Shown here: positions 1 to 12,205 of the stretch, in pieces
How positions within the stretch are numbered: position 1 is the stretch's first letter
Layout of the letters: every line of letters starts with the position of its first letter
From: Halichoerus grypus
Lineage: Eukaryota; Chordata; Mammalia; Carnivora; Phocidae
Reading direction: 5' to 3'
DNA: 64,000 nucleotides
Assembly: GCF_964656455.1 (NCBI RefSeq)
Contig: NC_135717.1
Coordinates: 139,576,308-139,640,307 of the forward strand
Translations under genes and position numbers: made by a program
The notes under the pieces: generated by a model
What the model was told of the DNA's origin: nothing
The model's input: only the letters and a program-made list of their open reading frames with translations
The model's database searches: none

Positions 1-400
1 ACATCTCCTTGCTTAAAACCCTCAGTAATCCCCTATCACTCTTAGAGTACGGTGGGAGCTCCTTAATGTCAGCAACAAAGCCCTCTTGGTCTGGCCCCCC
101 AGCCTCCTGTCAGGCTTTCTTTTGCCCTTGCTTTCTCCACTTCATCACAGGGACTGTTATTCCATTTCTCAAGCTCTCTCTCCTTCTTTCTTCATGGTGT
201 TCACACCCAATGTTCCCTATGGCTGGATCACGGTTTTCCTTATCCTTTCCACCTGCCCCTCTCTTAGCTGATGTATTAACTTAGAAAAACATAGGTTAAA
301 AGTCAACTCCTCAGGAAAACCTTTCCTCCTTGCCAGTTAAGATGCCCTTGTTTAACTCCACTGGATACTTCTTACAATTCTCTTCTCTAGTGCTTATGCA
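1..400 (+). repeat. L2 LINE fragment (3' region)
   Basis: The CT-rich text runs through the L2 phrases 'cttaaaaccctcagtaat', 'cttggtctggcccc' and 'aaaacctttcctcct', in the order of the L2 3' half in sense orientation. It is very diverged. The 91- and 61-codon open frames here are products of this repeat. The element probably begins left of the window. Confidence 0.6.
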
Positions 401-943
401 AGAAATATGCATATAAATAATTTTTGAAACTTACTGAATATATGAGTGTGGCTATTTTTTTTTTTTTTTGCCATGATTTAAAATAGCTACATGGGCTCAA
501 GGAGGCCCTCAAAATCTACCTCCAAATCTTTCCCTTCTTGGATATAAAGCTCTTCTATGGGCTCCCCAAAGAATCTGTCCTGAATATCGCAGGCTCCTCA
601 AAACAAATATTTACTGGACTCCCAGATGTAAACTTGTATCATTATATTTATTTCAAAATGAATCTTTTAGCAGAGCAGTTTAAAGACAATTAAGACATGG
701 TAGTCAACACAAATAATTTCTAAATAGGCATTTTCTCCTCTCCTGATTGTGCTTACATGCTCAGTAACACGGGACAAATTAAAACTGATTTAACATAGTA
801 GAATTACAGCATCTCATGGGCTTGTCACTGGGATAGAAAAGGAATCATCTGGGTACATTCTGAATTGTCTAAGGAATCGAGTGGAAAGACACTCTTGACT
901 GAGGGTCTTTACGTATACAGCTGCATTGTGCTCCTTTAACCAT
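401..943. other. unassigned AT-rich sequence
   Basis: There is a T-run near 455-471 and no recognisable repeat, gene or RNA. Confidence 0.5.
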
Positions 944-953
944 TAGCATTAAC

Positions 954-1153
954 TTTTTTTTTTTTTTAAAGATTTTTTATTTATTTGACAGAGAGAGACA
1001 CAGCGAGAGAGGGAACACAAGCAGGGGGAGAGGCAGAGGGAGAAGCAGGCTTCCCGCTGAGCAGGGAGCCCGATGCGGGGCTCGATCCCAGGACCCTGGG
1101 ATCATGACCTGAGCCGAAGGCAGACGCTTAACGACTGAGCCACCCAGGCACCC
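954..1153 (-). repeat. SINEC (carnivore tRNA-Lys SINE)
   Basis: Full-length reverse-orientation copy: T-run, AAGATTTTTTATTTATTTGACAG, GA-rich middle, then the reverse complement of the tRNA-like head ending TGAGCCACCCAGGCACCC. The target-site duplication TAGCATTAAC is at 944-953 and 1154-1163. Confidence 0.97.
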
Positions 1154-1163
1154 TAGCATTAAC

Positions 1164-1722
1164 TTTTTAATAGGCTTCTTGTAAGGTATGCATTTATACT
1201 GATCAACATTAATATAATTTATAAGCATTTTGTATATGTCTACATTTTGTTTCCCAAAGCAAGAGCCTCAGTTTTAAGAGCCAACAAAAATGTTTTAATA
1301 ACACACACTGGAAATACAGCATGAACTGGCATGAATTAAAGCTTATACATCTTTCTCCACACCCCCTTTATGTTTGTTTTTAAATGAGCAGAAACATCAA
1401 AAAATATTGTTTTTCATTGTTCCTGAAAATATGGGAAATGGGGGTTCAAAAGTTCTTTCTCAACACAGAAGTGGCAATATTTATTAACAAACTTTTTAAC
1501 TTCTCAAAAAATCACTATGTACCAACACATGGCAGTAAAACGAAGATAAAACATAACAGAAAATTACATCTTTAAGACCTGAAACTTCAAATTTTCAAGT
1601 AGAGTATTTTCCTGCAGGAAGCCTGACAAATTAGTCATTTTAGCACCTACCCAGCAGACACTTGGGGAAGAGGTTTCACAGCCAAACTATATTGCTACCG
1701 TATTTGAAAATTATTTCCCCCA
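1164..1722. other. unassigned sequence
   Basis: AT-rich, with a 63-codon open frame (1384-1575) that has no recognisable similarity and no start context. I see nothing else. Confidence 0.5.
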
Positions 1723-1930
1723 GGGGTGCATGGGTGCCTCGGTTAAGTGTCTGCCTTTGGCTCAGGTCATGTTCTCAGGGTCCTGGGATCAAGCCCCTCA
1801 TCAGGCTCCCTGGTCAGGCTCCCTGCTCAGTGGAGTCTCCTCCTTCTTCTCTCTCAGTCCGCCTCCTCCCTGTAATTGTGTGTGTGTGCTCTCGCTCTCT
1901 CTCTCAAATAAATAAAATCTTTAAAAAAAA
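1723..1930 (+). repeat. SINEC, older copy
   Basis: The head GGGGTGCATGGGTGCCTCGG has diverged from the usual GGCGCCTGGGTGGCTCAG. CT-rich body with a short GT run near 1878, and an AAATAAATAAAATCTTTAAA tail. No convincing target duplication. Confidence 0.93.
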
Positions 1931-2702
1931 GATAACTATTTCACCCAATATTTACTTTGTATGGCAAAAGACTCACAGTATAATGCTTTTTTTCCCCCTT
2001 AAACAGAATATTCGATTGATTTACTTTCTAAGTATGCAAGTCGAACGTTCTTGTAAAAGAAAGTGACTAAAGCCTGTGAAATCTTTAATTGGTACTTAAA
2101 TTCAAGCAGCTGTCTTTCTGCGGATAGGCAGAACCTGACTAATGTGATGCTTAGGCTTTGTTCAACGCAACCTCCCCCACTCTATCTCTGGAGCTAAGAT
2201 TTGCATGTTTTCCCCAAATTAGCTTCCTCTTTTAGAAACCAACTTGTGTGTGAGAAGCTTCTAATATAAAATGTCCATTTTGTTTCCTGAGCTGAAGTCA
2301 GTCTTGGCTGAAATACTAGTTCTTGAGTTTGTACCTGTAAGCAGATGATGGACAGAATTTAGCCCTTAAGCCCAACAGATTCCAGAAGCTTGGATGCTTA
2401 CTGCCTCGTCACCTTCATTTTCACAGTAGAAGGATCATAAGAAAATGCTTCCTAGTATGCATGCCTTTTCTCTGCATTTTGACAGGGAAAAAAATGCTTT
2501 TTAAAATTATTATGTAAACCATGTTTGGGTTGTCTTTGAGCTATAAACCAACTTGATTTGGGAAAGGGTTTCATGTAATCATAGGATTGAAAGGGGTTTA
2601 TTTCATCTTGCTGTTGTGCCATGAGATTGTAATTTACTGTGCTAGGCTAATAAAGTTTCTCTTGCTTTAAAGATAGTCAGCAAGCCAATTTTAACTCCTT
2701 AA
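1931..2702. other. unassigned unique-looking sequence
   Basis: No repeat recognised. An AATAAA at about 2648 could be a polyadenylation signal, but no upstream transcript structure supports it. Confidence 0.4.
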
Positions 2703-2848
2703 GCGATAGACTAAGGATCAGCAGTATCAGACCACCTGGAAACTTTTTAGAAATGCAAATTATCTGACCTCTAGAATCTCCAGTGGTGGGCTGCACTGCG
2801 TTTTAACAAGTCTTCCAAGTGATTCTCCTATCTGCTTAAGTTTGGGAT
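2703..2848 (-). mobile_element. MER5A-like hAT-Charlie MITE
   Basis: The order 'atcagcagtatcagaccacc', 'ttagaaatgcaaatt', 'gcgttttaacaagtc', 'aagtgattctcc', 'cttaagtttg' follows the reverse complement of MER5A, a non-autonomous DNA transposon found across placental mammals. Diverged, with no intact terminal repeats. Confidence 0.72.
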
Positions 2849-2885
2849 GGATGGAGCTGTACAACAGATCCGCTGTACATTGTGG

Positions 2886-2955
2886 ATGGTTAAGAGTGTA
2901 GACTGTGGAGTTTAGAGGGCCTGATTTCAAATCCTGTTTGGGTGTCTGACGTGTT
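2886..2955 (-). repeat. MIR fragment
   Basis: 'ggttaagagtgtagactgtg' followed by 'gggcctgatttcaaatcctg' matches the tRNA-like head of MIR in reverse orientation. Confidence 0.6.
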
Positions 2956-3774
2956 CCTTGGTGCACTAATGCTTTATGCATTGCCAAAATGTTCTGCTCT
3001 GATATATCTTTTCTTTTCATTGAATCTTGGTTGTCAATTCTCTCCTTTGCAAAATTTTTAATAAGTTGCTGTGATCAAAAGCCAAGCAAAATGAAAAGTG
3101 GCGGTATATATAGTGTCCTAAAGTAATAGTGATTAATAGATTCTTTGCTGAGATATATGTTGTATCTACTCACTATGCTCTTTTAAAGAGAAAATCATTT
3201 GAAAACTTGGGATCTATCGTTAGTTGTAAGCTTATGTAACTTCCAACATCACTCACAACTAGTTGGGACAAACCAGTCAAACCGCTGCAATGGATAATCA
3301 CGAATTTTAGAGAGTGATTTTATAAATATTCATGCCGTAAGAGTATTTGTAAATTTATGACAAGTGGTGTGGTTTGGGAGGGAAAAAAAAGAATTTTGAC
3401 ATAATTTTGGTTAATTTGGTATACTGGTATTTGCATATTAACATTTTTTATTTCTTAAAATTTCATGTGGAAAAAGGAAAATAAACATATCATTTATAAC
3501 TTTGCCCACGCCATTAAAAAACAAGCAAAACAACAACATGTTAGTAGATCAAAGTAGAGAGCTGAGTTGTACAGTATTAAAAAAAAAAAGGATCCCCTAA
3601 AAGAAATAAATGAAGTTAGCCTTAAATAAATAAAGTTAGCCTGGTATGACTTGTTCTATTTTGTCACAAGCCACCAGCACTTTAACTACTAGTTAGAAAA
3701 TTTTTGAGTCAGAGCCACATAAGTCCTGTCTGTAGGTTATGTAATACTCTGATTTTAAATACCATGTAAGCAGT
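2956..3774. other. unassigned AT-rich sequence
   Basis: Short A-runs only. No repeat family or coding signal recognised. Confidence 0.45.
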
Positions 3775-3870
3775 GAAGGCATCGTTCTTTTCACTGCTGT
3801 TTCTCTAGTGCCTAGCACATTGCCTGGCACATAGTGGAATTACAACAAATATTTGTTGAAAGATGAATGA
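3775..3870 (+). repeat. L2 3' end
   Basis: 'tagtgcctagcacattgcct', 'ggcacatagt' and 'aaatatttgttgaaagatga' form the characteristic L2 3' terminus with its TGAATGA-type tail. Confidence 0.65.
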
Positions 3871-3908
3871 AAAATCCGTCCCTGTTTTCTTTTTAAAAAT
3901 AGGAGATC

Positions 3909-4045
3909 GGGCGCCTGGGTAGCTCAGTTGGTTAAGCGACTGCCTTCGGGTCAGGTCATGATCCTGGAGTCCCAGGATCGAGTCCCACATCAGGCTCCCT
4001 GCTCGGCGGGGAGTCTGCTCCCTCGAACCTCCCCCCTCTCGCGCT

Positions 4046-4082
<37 letters not shown>

Positions 4083-4111
4083 AAATAAATAAAATCTTAA
4101 AAAAAAAAAAA
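3909..4111 (+). repeat. SINEC with expanded (TC)n
   Basis: Full-length copy starting GGGCGCCTGGGTAGCTCAG. A pure CT microsatellite occupies about 4050-4078, then AAATAAATAAATAAAATC and poly(A). Target duplication AGGAGATC at 3901-3908 and 4112-4119. Confidence 0.97.
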
Positions 4112-4173
4112 AGGAGATCATCATTTGCCAAATTTCAAATTTCCTGCATCATTCCCAATTTCTATAGTTCTAT

Positions 4174-4369
4174 ATTTTTAAAGATTTTTTTATTTATTCA
4201 TTTGAGAGAGAAAGAGAGAGAGAGCACAAGCCAGGAGAGAGGCAGAAGGAGAAGAAGAAGCAGACTCCCTGCTAAGCTGAGAACCCACCGTGGGGCTGGA
4301 TCCCAGGACCTGAGATCAGGACCTGAGTCAAAGGCAGATGATTAACCATCTGAGCCACCCAGGCACCCC
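4174..4369 (-). repeat. SINEC
   Basis: Reverse copy ending GAGCCACCCAGGCACCCC. Imperfect target duplication TATAGTTCTAT (4163-4173) and TATAATTCTAT (4370-4380). It lies only 62 bp from the previous SINE, in the opposite orientation. Confidence 0.95.
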
Positions 4370-4380
4370 TATAATTCTAT

Positions 4381-6359
4381 TTTTTAATATTTATAATATT
4401 TCAAGGACATGTACACAAAACTATAGATAACAATATGGGCATCCATAGGCTTACCATCAAGATTATGAAATAAAACATTACAGATATTTTTGAAATTGAA
4501 TTAACTACTGTGTTGAATTTTTTTTATCAAAATCACTTAAAAAATAGTTTTACTAGACATTTAAACATATATAAGCATGATTTTGGTTGATTTGAACACT
4601 TTATAATTTTATATAATTGGTATCAAATTATACAGCCCTCAAGCAACTTACTTTTGTTTTTTTCCCTCTCCACATTGTATTTGTGAGATTTATCTGTGTT
4701 TATAAGATAGCTCTATTTTATCAATTTTTACAGCTGTCTGCTATTCCGTTGTAATGGGTATTCCAAATGTATTCATGCGTCAACTTTGATAGGTTGGATT
4801 CCATTTTTCTGCTATTATAAACAACGCTGAAGAAACATTCTTGTCTATATATTCCAAGGGTAAATGTGTGAAGGTTTCACTAGGCACTTTCAAGTTTATA
4901 TTGCTAAATTACTCTCCAAAGAAATTGCACAAATCCTTACTTCTATAAGCATGATATGAATGTCCCTACTCTCTTAAAAACTTGCATAATCTTCAGATGG
5001 CTTAAAATTTACTAAAATTTTTGTATAAAAATTACTCTCTTCAGATGGCTTAAAATGTATATATCTTTTAAAATAAAAAATCATTTTTAATTTTCATTTG
5101 TCATTTTCAGAAAAACTGAATAACCCTTATTTATTTGTTGGACATTTTGGATTCCCCATCTATATTGTCTGTCCATATTGTATGCTCATTTCTCTATCTT
5201 CATTTTCTTATTAATTTGAAGGTCTTAAAAATATTTTTTGATAATAATGTATTATCAGATGAGTCATTGCATATGCTTTCTCTTGTACTGTTGTTTGCCA
5301 TTTCTATTTCTTATAGTGTCTTTGGATGTGCAGGAGCTTATAATTGTTAATGTATCGAATTTATCTTTTACTTTATTCCTTGTGCTTTTTGCTTCCTATT
5401 TACTCAGAGTCTTAAAAATATTTGTCCTGTCTTTTATCAGAAACATTTCAGTGTTTTACTTTATACAATTAAATATTTAATCTATTTTAAAGCCAAATTA
5501 CTATGCAGTATGTGTTAGGAATAAAATTATATATTTTTTCCCATGGATGAGTAATTATGTCAAGATCATAACACATTCTTTTCCCACTACTTACTAATCA
5601 TACTTCTACCATTTGTAAATTTTGAAAATATGTATGCATGTTTCTAGACTATTCTGTTTGTTTTCATTTGTCCCTATGACATAACCCTACAACAATGGCA
5701 CATTGGCTTAATTTATTCTCTAATTAGGTCTCGATATGTAGTAGGGCAAGACCCCAACTCTTATTCGTCTTCCTTCTCAGATTTGTCTTGACTGTTCTTG
5801 GCTTTTCACTCTTTAACATTAATTGTAAAATTAGTTTATTAGGTTTCATGGAAAACCTTGTAATTTTCATTAAAATTTCATTAAATTTATAGATTGATAT
5901 TGGAAAAATTATCTGCTTTATGATACTGGGAATCCTCCATTTGCAATCTCTCTCCACTTACTTGGTATTCCTAAATGCCAGTCAATAAAATATTTTCATT
6001 TTTCTCAAATAGGTCTTGAACATCTTGGCTGGATATTCTTATATACTTCATGTTGACTTTTTGCTAATGTATATATCTTTTAAAATAAAAAATAAAATAA
6101 TTTAAAAGTTTTGTGTTTCTTTATGGTATGTAAAAATTATTTTTACATACTAATTTTATATTCAGATTCTTGGCAGTAATGGTTTTGTTTTACTTTTTTT
6201 GTTCATTCTCCTAGATTTTCTGTATATACAATCATATAATCCTTAAATAAGTTTCCTCCCAATCCTTAATATCATCATTTATCATCTTTATCATGCTTCT
6301 CCTCCTTCTCATTTTAGTACGATGGATAAAATATCTAATAAAACTTGAAATGAAATAGC
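4381..6359 (-). mobile_element. ancient LINE-1 (L1M/HAL1-like), antisense
   Basis: The + strand reads as a decayed reverse complement of L1, with its 3' end at the left. Landmarks are 'ctattccgttgtaatgg', 'tgctattataaacaacgctg', 'ttactctccaaagaaattgc' and, further right, 'gtctcgatatgtagtagggc' and 'cttgactgttcttggc'. These are ORF2 3'-UTR and reverse-transcriptase-region hallmarks. Open frames of 60-80 codons inside are shadows. The L1M versus HAL1 assignment is uncertain. Confidence 0.65.
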
Positions 6360-6925
6360 TGTGACAGATTAATACAAAATGACGCCCAGTGAGCAAATTT
6401 TTCTCTGTACTCATACCTTCCTGTAATCTCCTCCCACACCGAATCTGGCCTAGTATTTAGCTTATTTTAAGTGATAGAATATTGCAGAGATCGTGCTGTC
6501 TGAGTTCAAAAGCCTATACTTTAGGAAACCTTGCAGTTTCTGCTTTTTCCCTCTTCGGATTCCTGAGATGCAATGTAAAGAAGCCTGAGCATTCCCACTG
6601 AAGAGGCCACATAGAGAGAGAGATTCTAGGGAATGAAAGCCTATAGAGGGAAAGAGGCGCTAGGGGAGAAAAGCTAACAAGTAGAGTGAGAGAAGACCCA
6701 ACTAACCCAGGTTAGGAACTGGGCATGTGATTGAGACCATCTTGAATTCTTCAGCCCAAACTAAAGCCATATTAACAAGCCCAACAGAGACTTACATAGA
6801 ATAGACAAGTCATCCCATATGAGCCCAGTCAATTCACAGAATCATGAGAATTAGTAAATCATTGTTTTCATACAGCACAAAGTTTTGGGGGCAGTTTCTT
6901 TCACAGCAGTAGGTAACTGTTACAG
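6360..6925 (+). repeat. MaLR-type LTR (MLT1 class) inserted in L1
   Basis: 'ccttgcagtttctgcttttt' in the middle and a terminal 'cacaaagttttgggggcagt' then 'cagcagtaggtaactgtta' match the MLT1 pattern (ERVL-MaLR). L1 homology stops at the left edge and resumes at the right edge, so the LTR landed in the L1. Its internal region is absent. The target duplication is no longer clear. Confidence 0.65.
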
Positions 6926-7365
6926 TAGTAATGGTGAGATTCTTCTCTTCTAGTGACTTTAAAGAAAATGCTTCTCTTGTTTTACTTTTAAGCATGTTTT
7001 CTGTAGTTTTTTGTCAGGTACCTTCTAACTGGTTAAGAAAGTTTCCATTTGACCAGTTTTCAAAAAGTTATTTTTTCAAATCCTTTTCCCATACCTATTG
7101 CAATTCTGTTTTTTTCTCTCATCTGTTAGCATAGTTAGTTGGATTTTCAAATATAAAATAATCTTTGCATGTGTAAGATAAATCAAATTATATGATATTT
7201 TTGTGTACCTTGCTTCATTTCATTTTCTCTGACAATATTTTATGTAGGATTACTATATCTATGCTCATAAATAAAATTCTTGCATTATTTTTTTCCTCAG
7301 TTGTTTGTATCTAGACTTGTATTAAGGTTTTATTTTCCTCATGCAATGATTGTTAATATGGGCAT
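6926..7365 (-). mobile_element. ancient LINE-1, antisense (continuation)
   Basis: 'gtgagattcttctcttctag', 'agcatgttttctgtag', 'ggattttcaaatat' and 'aatctttgcatgtgtaag' continue the reverse-orientation ORF2 of the element left of the LTR. 7366-7600 holds nothing I can name. Confidence 0.6.
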
Positions 7366-7615
7366 CCTTTGTTATCAATATCTAATATGTACCTGGAAAT
7401 ATATTAGACTGAACACTCTTGCATATTCTATTCCAATTTTTAAATGGTACACAGAATGCATTCTCAGGCCATCCAAATCCCTCAGTCAAGTTTCTTCACG
7501 TATCACTAAAACTTTAATGCAAGGCTTTTTGTATAATAGAAAACATCTAAAACCATTTATTCTTTTGTTTTCACTATTAAATAAGGATGCAGTATCAGGT
7601 GCAAATGACATTTGT

Positions 7616-7823
7616 TTTGTTTTGTTTTTTTTTTAAAGATTTTATTTATTTATTTGACAGAGAGAGACACAGCGAGAGAGGGAACACAAGCAGGGGGAGT
7701 GGGAGAGGGAGAAGCAGGCCTCCCGCCGAGCAGGGAGCCCGATGCGGGGCTCGATCCCAGGACCCTGGGATCATGACCTGAGCCGAAGGCAGACACTTCA
7801 CGACTGAGCCACCCAGGCGCCCC
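7616..7823 (-). repeat. SINEC, young-looking
   Basis: Nearly consensus reverse copy ending GAGCCACCCAGGCGCCCC. A perfect 15-bp target duplication GCAAATGACATTTGT is at 7601-7615 and 7824-7838, which suggests a comparatively recent insertion. Confidence 0.98.
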
Positions 7824-7838
7824 GCAAATGACATTTGT

Positions 7839-8415
7839 AATGTATACATAGTGTATGTTCCATAATATAAATAATCAATGAAATAGTAGGTTAAAGATAC
7901 TAATTTCAACTGGACCCAGGTTGGTACTATGTCAAGTTTCCCAGTATAAGCAAACCATAGTGCCCAGGGAGTATGTGGGAATATGTAGTGATAATGTAGC
8001 CTTTTAAAATAGCAGGAGATCAAAATACTATCCTTGGGAGACAATCCAAGGATAGACCAAAGCCACATTGCCTTCTATGGCCCTGGGTAGAGTACAAATT
8101 CAACATTTTTTCTGGTATACAGATGTTGATTTTTTAATAGGCAGTTTCAACTAAGGTAGTGAATTTGGGCAAAAATTTGCAATTCATCATATTGAATATT
8201 AATATCATGAAAGGTTGTGTTTAACAAGTTTAAACATGCATCATTTTTACATTTTGATATTTTAAACTTATACCAATTTCTATTATTTTTTAAATCTGAG
8301 TTAAATGCTGTTTATACTTTGCATATGTGTTTTTCCTTAAGTATTTAAAAATCATGTATACCTAAATGAAGTGCTTTATCATTAAGAATGTGCTCTACAT
8401 GATACCTATTTTTTG
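7839..8415. other. unassigned AT-rich sequence
   Basis: No family recognised. It sits between two antisense L1 pieces and may be decayed L1. Confidence 0.4.
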
Positions 8416-8960
8416 CTATTTGTTTGAAGCTCATTTTATTGTTTGGTGCATGATAATTTTTTGTAAAAATATCATGTGAGCTTGAAAAAATTGTGTAGTC
8501 TTAAATCTTTGTATGCGTGGTTCTATATATGCATCATCAGACCAAATATATTAATAGATATGTTCAAATCTTTTATATTCTTACTGACTATTTGTCTGCT
8601 GAATATTCCAATTACCAGAGGAGGTATGCAGATATTTTTTAACTTCCCACTATGGTAACAGAATTTCTAATTTCTCTAGATAGTCATCTCAACTGTATTC
8701 TGAGATTTGTTCTTAGGTAAATGCTGACTTTAAATTGTCATATTTCCCTGTTAAGTATTATTTTTATTATTATGTAGAGACCATTTTTTATCTCCTGATT
8801 GTGCTTTCTATCTTAAAGCAAATTGTGCTTGCCATTAATACAGTTATGCCAGCTCTCTTCAGGCCAACATGTTTATGGTATTTTAACATCTTTTTGCAAG
8901 TTTTGCATCTTACTTATTTTTCCATTCAATCCTCTTTACTGGTCATAATTAGGGTCTAAA
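8416..8960 (-). mobile_element. ancient LINE-1 fragment, antisense
   Basis: 'ttaatacagttatgccagct' followed by 'catgtttatggtattttaac' corresponds to the reverse complement of the L1 ORF2 reverse-transcriptase region ('atagccactccagc'). Strongly diverged. Confidence 0.55.
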
Positions 8961-9209
8961 TAATTTCCCTTGGATAATTCCTCCTCTCTCTGGGAGTTTT
9001 AATTTTCAGCAAAGCTCGTATAGAACTTGTAAGACACTGTTTTGAGTCAAATGATTCTTTCAACATACTGCTAAGTCTTATTTCTGAGGAAGTTTCTTAT
9101 TCCCCTTTTGGTGGCCCCTATCTTAATTTTACCCCGAACTCCAACATTAACCCTGTGATCCAACATCTAACCCCATAGCAAAATCTCACTGGGGCAATCA
9201 TTGCTCTTT

Positions 9210-9404
9210 TATTTTATTTTTTTAAAGATTTTATTTATTTGTAGGAGAGAGAGAGAGAGAGCACAAGCAGGGGGAGCAGCAGGCAGAGGGAGAAGCAGGC
9301 TCCCCACTGAGCAAGGAGCCTGATGCCAGATTTGACCCAGAACCCTGGGATCATGACCTGAGCTGAAGGCAGATACTTAACTGACTGAGCCGCCCAGGCA
9401 TCCC
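9210..9404 (-). repeat. SINEC
   Basis: Reverse copy with a (GA) run at about 9246-9260, ending GAGCCGCCCAGGCATCCC. Target duplication AATCATTGCTCTTT (9196-9209) and AATCACTGCTCTTT (9405-9418). Confidence 0.96.
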
Positions 9405-9418
9405 AATCACTGCTCTTT

Positions 9419-10479
9419 AAAAAAAAAAAATTATCTTCTAGATGTTCTTCAGTAATCTTTACCTCTTAAGACACTGGTTTTCTCGGAGAACATCAAACTA
9501 TGCCACTCTTTGTAGGTCTGTATGTCCTTCTAACACTGTATTCCCCTCTTTATAGAACTCAACAAAGTCTACACTTTGATTTTAAATTTTTTTCTTAAAA
9601 TTTAAAATTCACATTACTTGGGACCTGCACAATAATATATTGAGGTTTTAAGTGTAATTAATGGTTTGCTCGTCCAACTGTTTTCTCATATGACTCACTG
9701 GCACCTCCCACAATGTTTTCCTTCTTTGAATATCTTAGCTACTTGTTTTCCATAGGAAACTGATTTGCATATTTATCTGAATGTTTTCTCTACCCTTATC
9801 ACATTGAGTTTCAATTCCTCTTGATTAGTTTATCTAGCCTCTGGGCAAACACATTCCCCAAGGAAAAAAACAGAGCTTGACAAAGCTTAGAAAATAAGAT
9901 GAAAATAGGGAAGGCATCCTAGGTAAAATAGATGGTGCAGAGCTAGAAACATAAATATGTGACTGGGGGACATTATTTGGGTAATCGTGGGATTTCTGAA
10001 AGAAAACAGTGAAAGCTTAGGTAGAAATGATAGGGATAGGCCACAAAAGCCTTGAATTTCAACCTGAGAAGTTTAGACTTAGTGTACAGATCTTAAAATT
10101 TCATCTGAAGTTGAACGGTGTTGCTCAAAATGACATCTAAATAAATGACTGGGGAAGTGGCATGCAGAAGACAGAGGAGATAGAAAACAGATACACAGGT
10201 TTGCATAAAGAATCTGCACTGCTATTCCAGAGAAAATGAATAGGAAGTGAGAAATTGGAGGGATAATGAGGAAATGCATAAGAAGTTGCATAGGAAATGT
10301 ATTTGGGGGATAAAGGATGAATTTGTTTGTGCTACACATGGTGAATTAGAGGCACACTCAAGTGGCCTTGAATGAGAAGTCTGTTAAACAAAGATGGTTT
10401 CTACCAGATAGAATTTGAGAGACACACTCAGGGTTTTCTGTATTTGGGAGCACAGATATGTGATCATCTAAGGATGTTG
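9419..10479. other. unassigned; possible ancient repeat
   Basis: About 9900-10330 has the G/A-rich 'gggaaggcatcctaggtaaa', 'gtgcagagctag', 'acaaaagccttga' style of a widespread old mammalian repeat ('aggcattccaggcagaggga' family). I cannot name it securely. No gene. Confidence 0.35.
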
Positions 10480-11020
10480 TATCATAGCATTTTCAGTTAC
10501 AAGTGATGGAAACCTAACACAAATAAGTTTAAGCAATAAAAAAGATTTATTGGAAAGGCACTAGAGTAACTCACAATATAAAGGAACAACTTCAGGGCTT
10601 GGGCACTTCTGGGGCGGTTAAGGAATAAGAACTGGGGCTCGGCCTCAATCAGTTTTCCTTTCTCTCTCTCTCTCTCTCTGTCTCTCTCTCCCTCCCATCT
10701 CTCTTTGCGTGTCTCTCTTTGATTCTGTTCCCTTCTATGGTAGACAAGTTTTTTTCCCCTGTTGTAAAAATAGTGATTAGTGGACAACATTGGAAGCACA
10801 TTTTTAGAGAATTTTTCTAAAGAGGAACTGTTAGCCTACTGGCAAAGGGCTCTGATTGATTTTGTTTGGGTCATGAATCCATTTCTGGGCCACTTACTGT
10901 GGTCAGGGGCAAGGGATATGATGGTTAATATCTATCTCTGTGGACAGGAAAGTGGAATGTATCACTATCCAAGGTGATGGAGGAGAATATGATGTCTACT
11001 GAGAAAAACCCCACAGATGG
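10480..11020. other. old interspersed repeat-like segment
   Basis: 'ttacaagtgatggaaaccta', 'aagatttattggaaaggcac' and, after a CT microsatellite, 'gggctctgattgattttg' then 'ccacttactgtggtcagggg' resemble an old LTR or DNA-repeat family present across mammals. The family name is not assigned. Confidence 0.35.
10659..10712 (+). repeat. (TC)n microsatellite
   Basis: Interrupted CT dinucleotide tract (one G interruption), unrelated to a SINE tail. Confidence 0.9.
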
Positions 11021-11984
11021 CTCCACTTGGGCCTTCCAATTTTATGTTGCAATAATGATTAAAACATATTTACCACTGTATCACTGCATAGGATGTTAAT
11101 ACCAATGCATGCTACCCTAGTCACCTGGCAACATCATCAATAATGCTTAAAAGGAAACACAATAAAAAACTGACGGACTGACACAGAAGTAGAAAAAATT
11201 TAAATGAAATGGCTGCATACTGTGTCTTAGACCAAATCTATATGCCTCTTTAAGCAAGTACGGATATCATCAAAGGCATTGTCTTTCTTTGAAATAATTA
11301 GGATCAAACATGATGAGACATCAAAGAAGAGGTTTCAGGATGAGCAAAAGAAAGTCTGCTTCAGGAAGAAAATTGCTTGTTATACAGCATTAGAGGAGGA
11401 TGAAGTCAAAAGCATGAAAACAATAATCCATCAACCTATGATAGCTTGACTCTGAACAAGTCAGAAAGCCAATGATCTAAGTTGGGCTCATCTGTAACAA
11501 AAGCCATGAAGCAATTGATGTCTACAGAAAGCAGAAGTCACGGGGAAGATTAAAGGCAGTTAGGAGCAGAACAGGAAAAAAAAGCACACGGAGAGAGAAA
11601 CAAATGAATGGAGCTGTTGAGCCACTGTTACGTCAGGGCGTAAATGTTTGCATTCACTGAGGTGCTGTTGAAGTTGTTTTTACAAGATGCTGGACAGCAT
11701 CTCAGTTCTGCATAAGGTTTGACTACATGGCATTTGGGATTGCTTCCTTTAGTTCTTACTTTCCCATGTGTCCTGAGGATAGATCTCCAATTACTGAAAT
11801 GATCTCCCTGCATCTCTGTTCCTTGAAACCTGAAGAATCCTCATTTTACTTATTATCTTTTAGGCAAATCTTTTGTGTAAAGGCAATGGGTTTCTAATGA
11901 AATCTATGAATTTTGCAGTGCTGTGTTCTTGATGAATGCGTGGGTGTTTTTGCATATGTTGAGATTTGAACAGCAAATATTTTA
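11021..11984. other. unassigned sequence
   Basis: Purine-rich around 11300-11620. Open frames do not exceed 61 codons. Nothing recognised. Confidence 0.45.
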
Positions 11985-12205
11985 GAGCACATGGACCTTG
12001 AGGTCAAACAAACCTGGCTTTCAATCCTGAAAGAGCTCTATATCCTCCAACTCCAACTTTCCATGCTTGAATTTTAACATTTTTAAGTGGAGATGATAAT
12101 AGTGCTCCTAATAGAGCTGCTTTCAAGTTTAAATAAGATATAATGTCTTCAGCAGGATTATTTTCACATAGTGCTCGAAAGTGTTAGCTATTAATTATCC
12201 TTTGA
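11985..12205 (-). repeat. MIR
   Basis: 'gaggtcaaacaaacctggct' at the tRNA-like end, 'tggagatgataatagtgctc' in the middle and 'agtgttagctattaattatc' at the 3' end follow MIR in reverse orientation. Confidence 0.68.

Noticed and set aside
2641..2670. AATAAA with downstream text as the 3' end of a transcript
   Set aside because: AATAAA is frequent in AT-rich DNA, and no upstream exon or open frame supports a gene.
7646..8068. 140-codon minus-strand frame with a VKCLPSAQVMIPGSWDRAPH-type C-terminal half
   Set aside because: That peptide recurs in many frames here (for example at 977, 29967, 49274) because it is the translation of the SINEC consensus. It is not a protein family.
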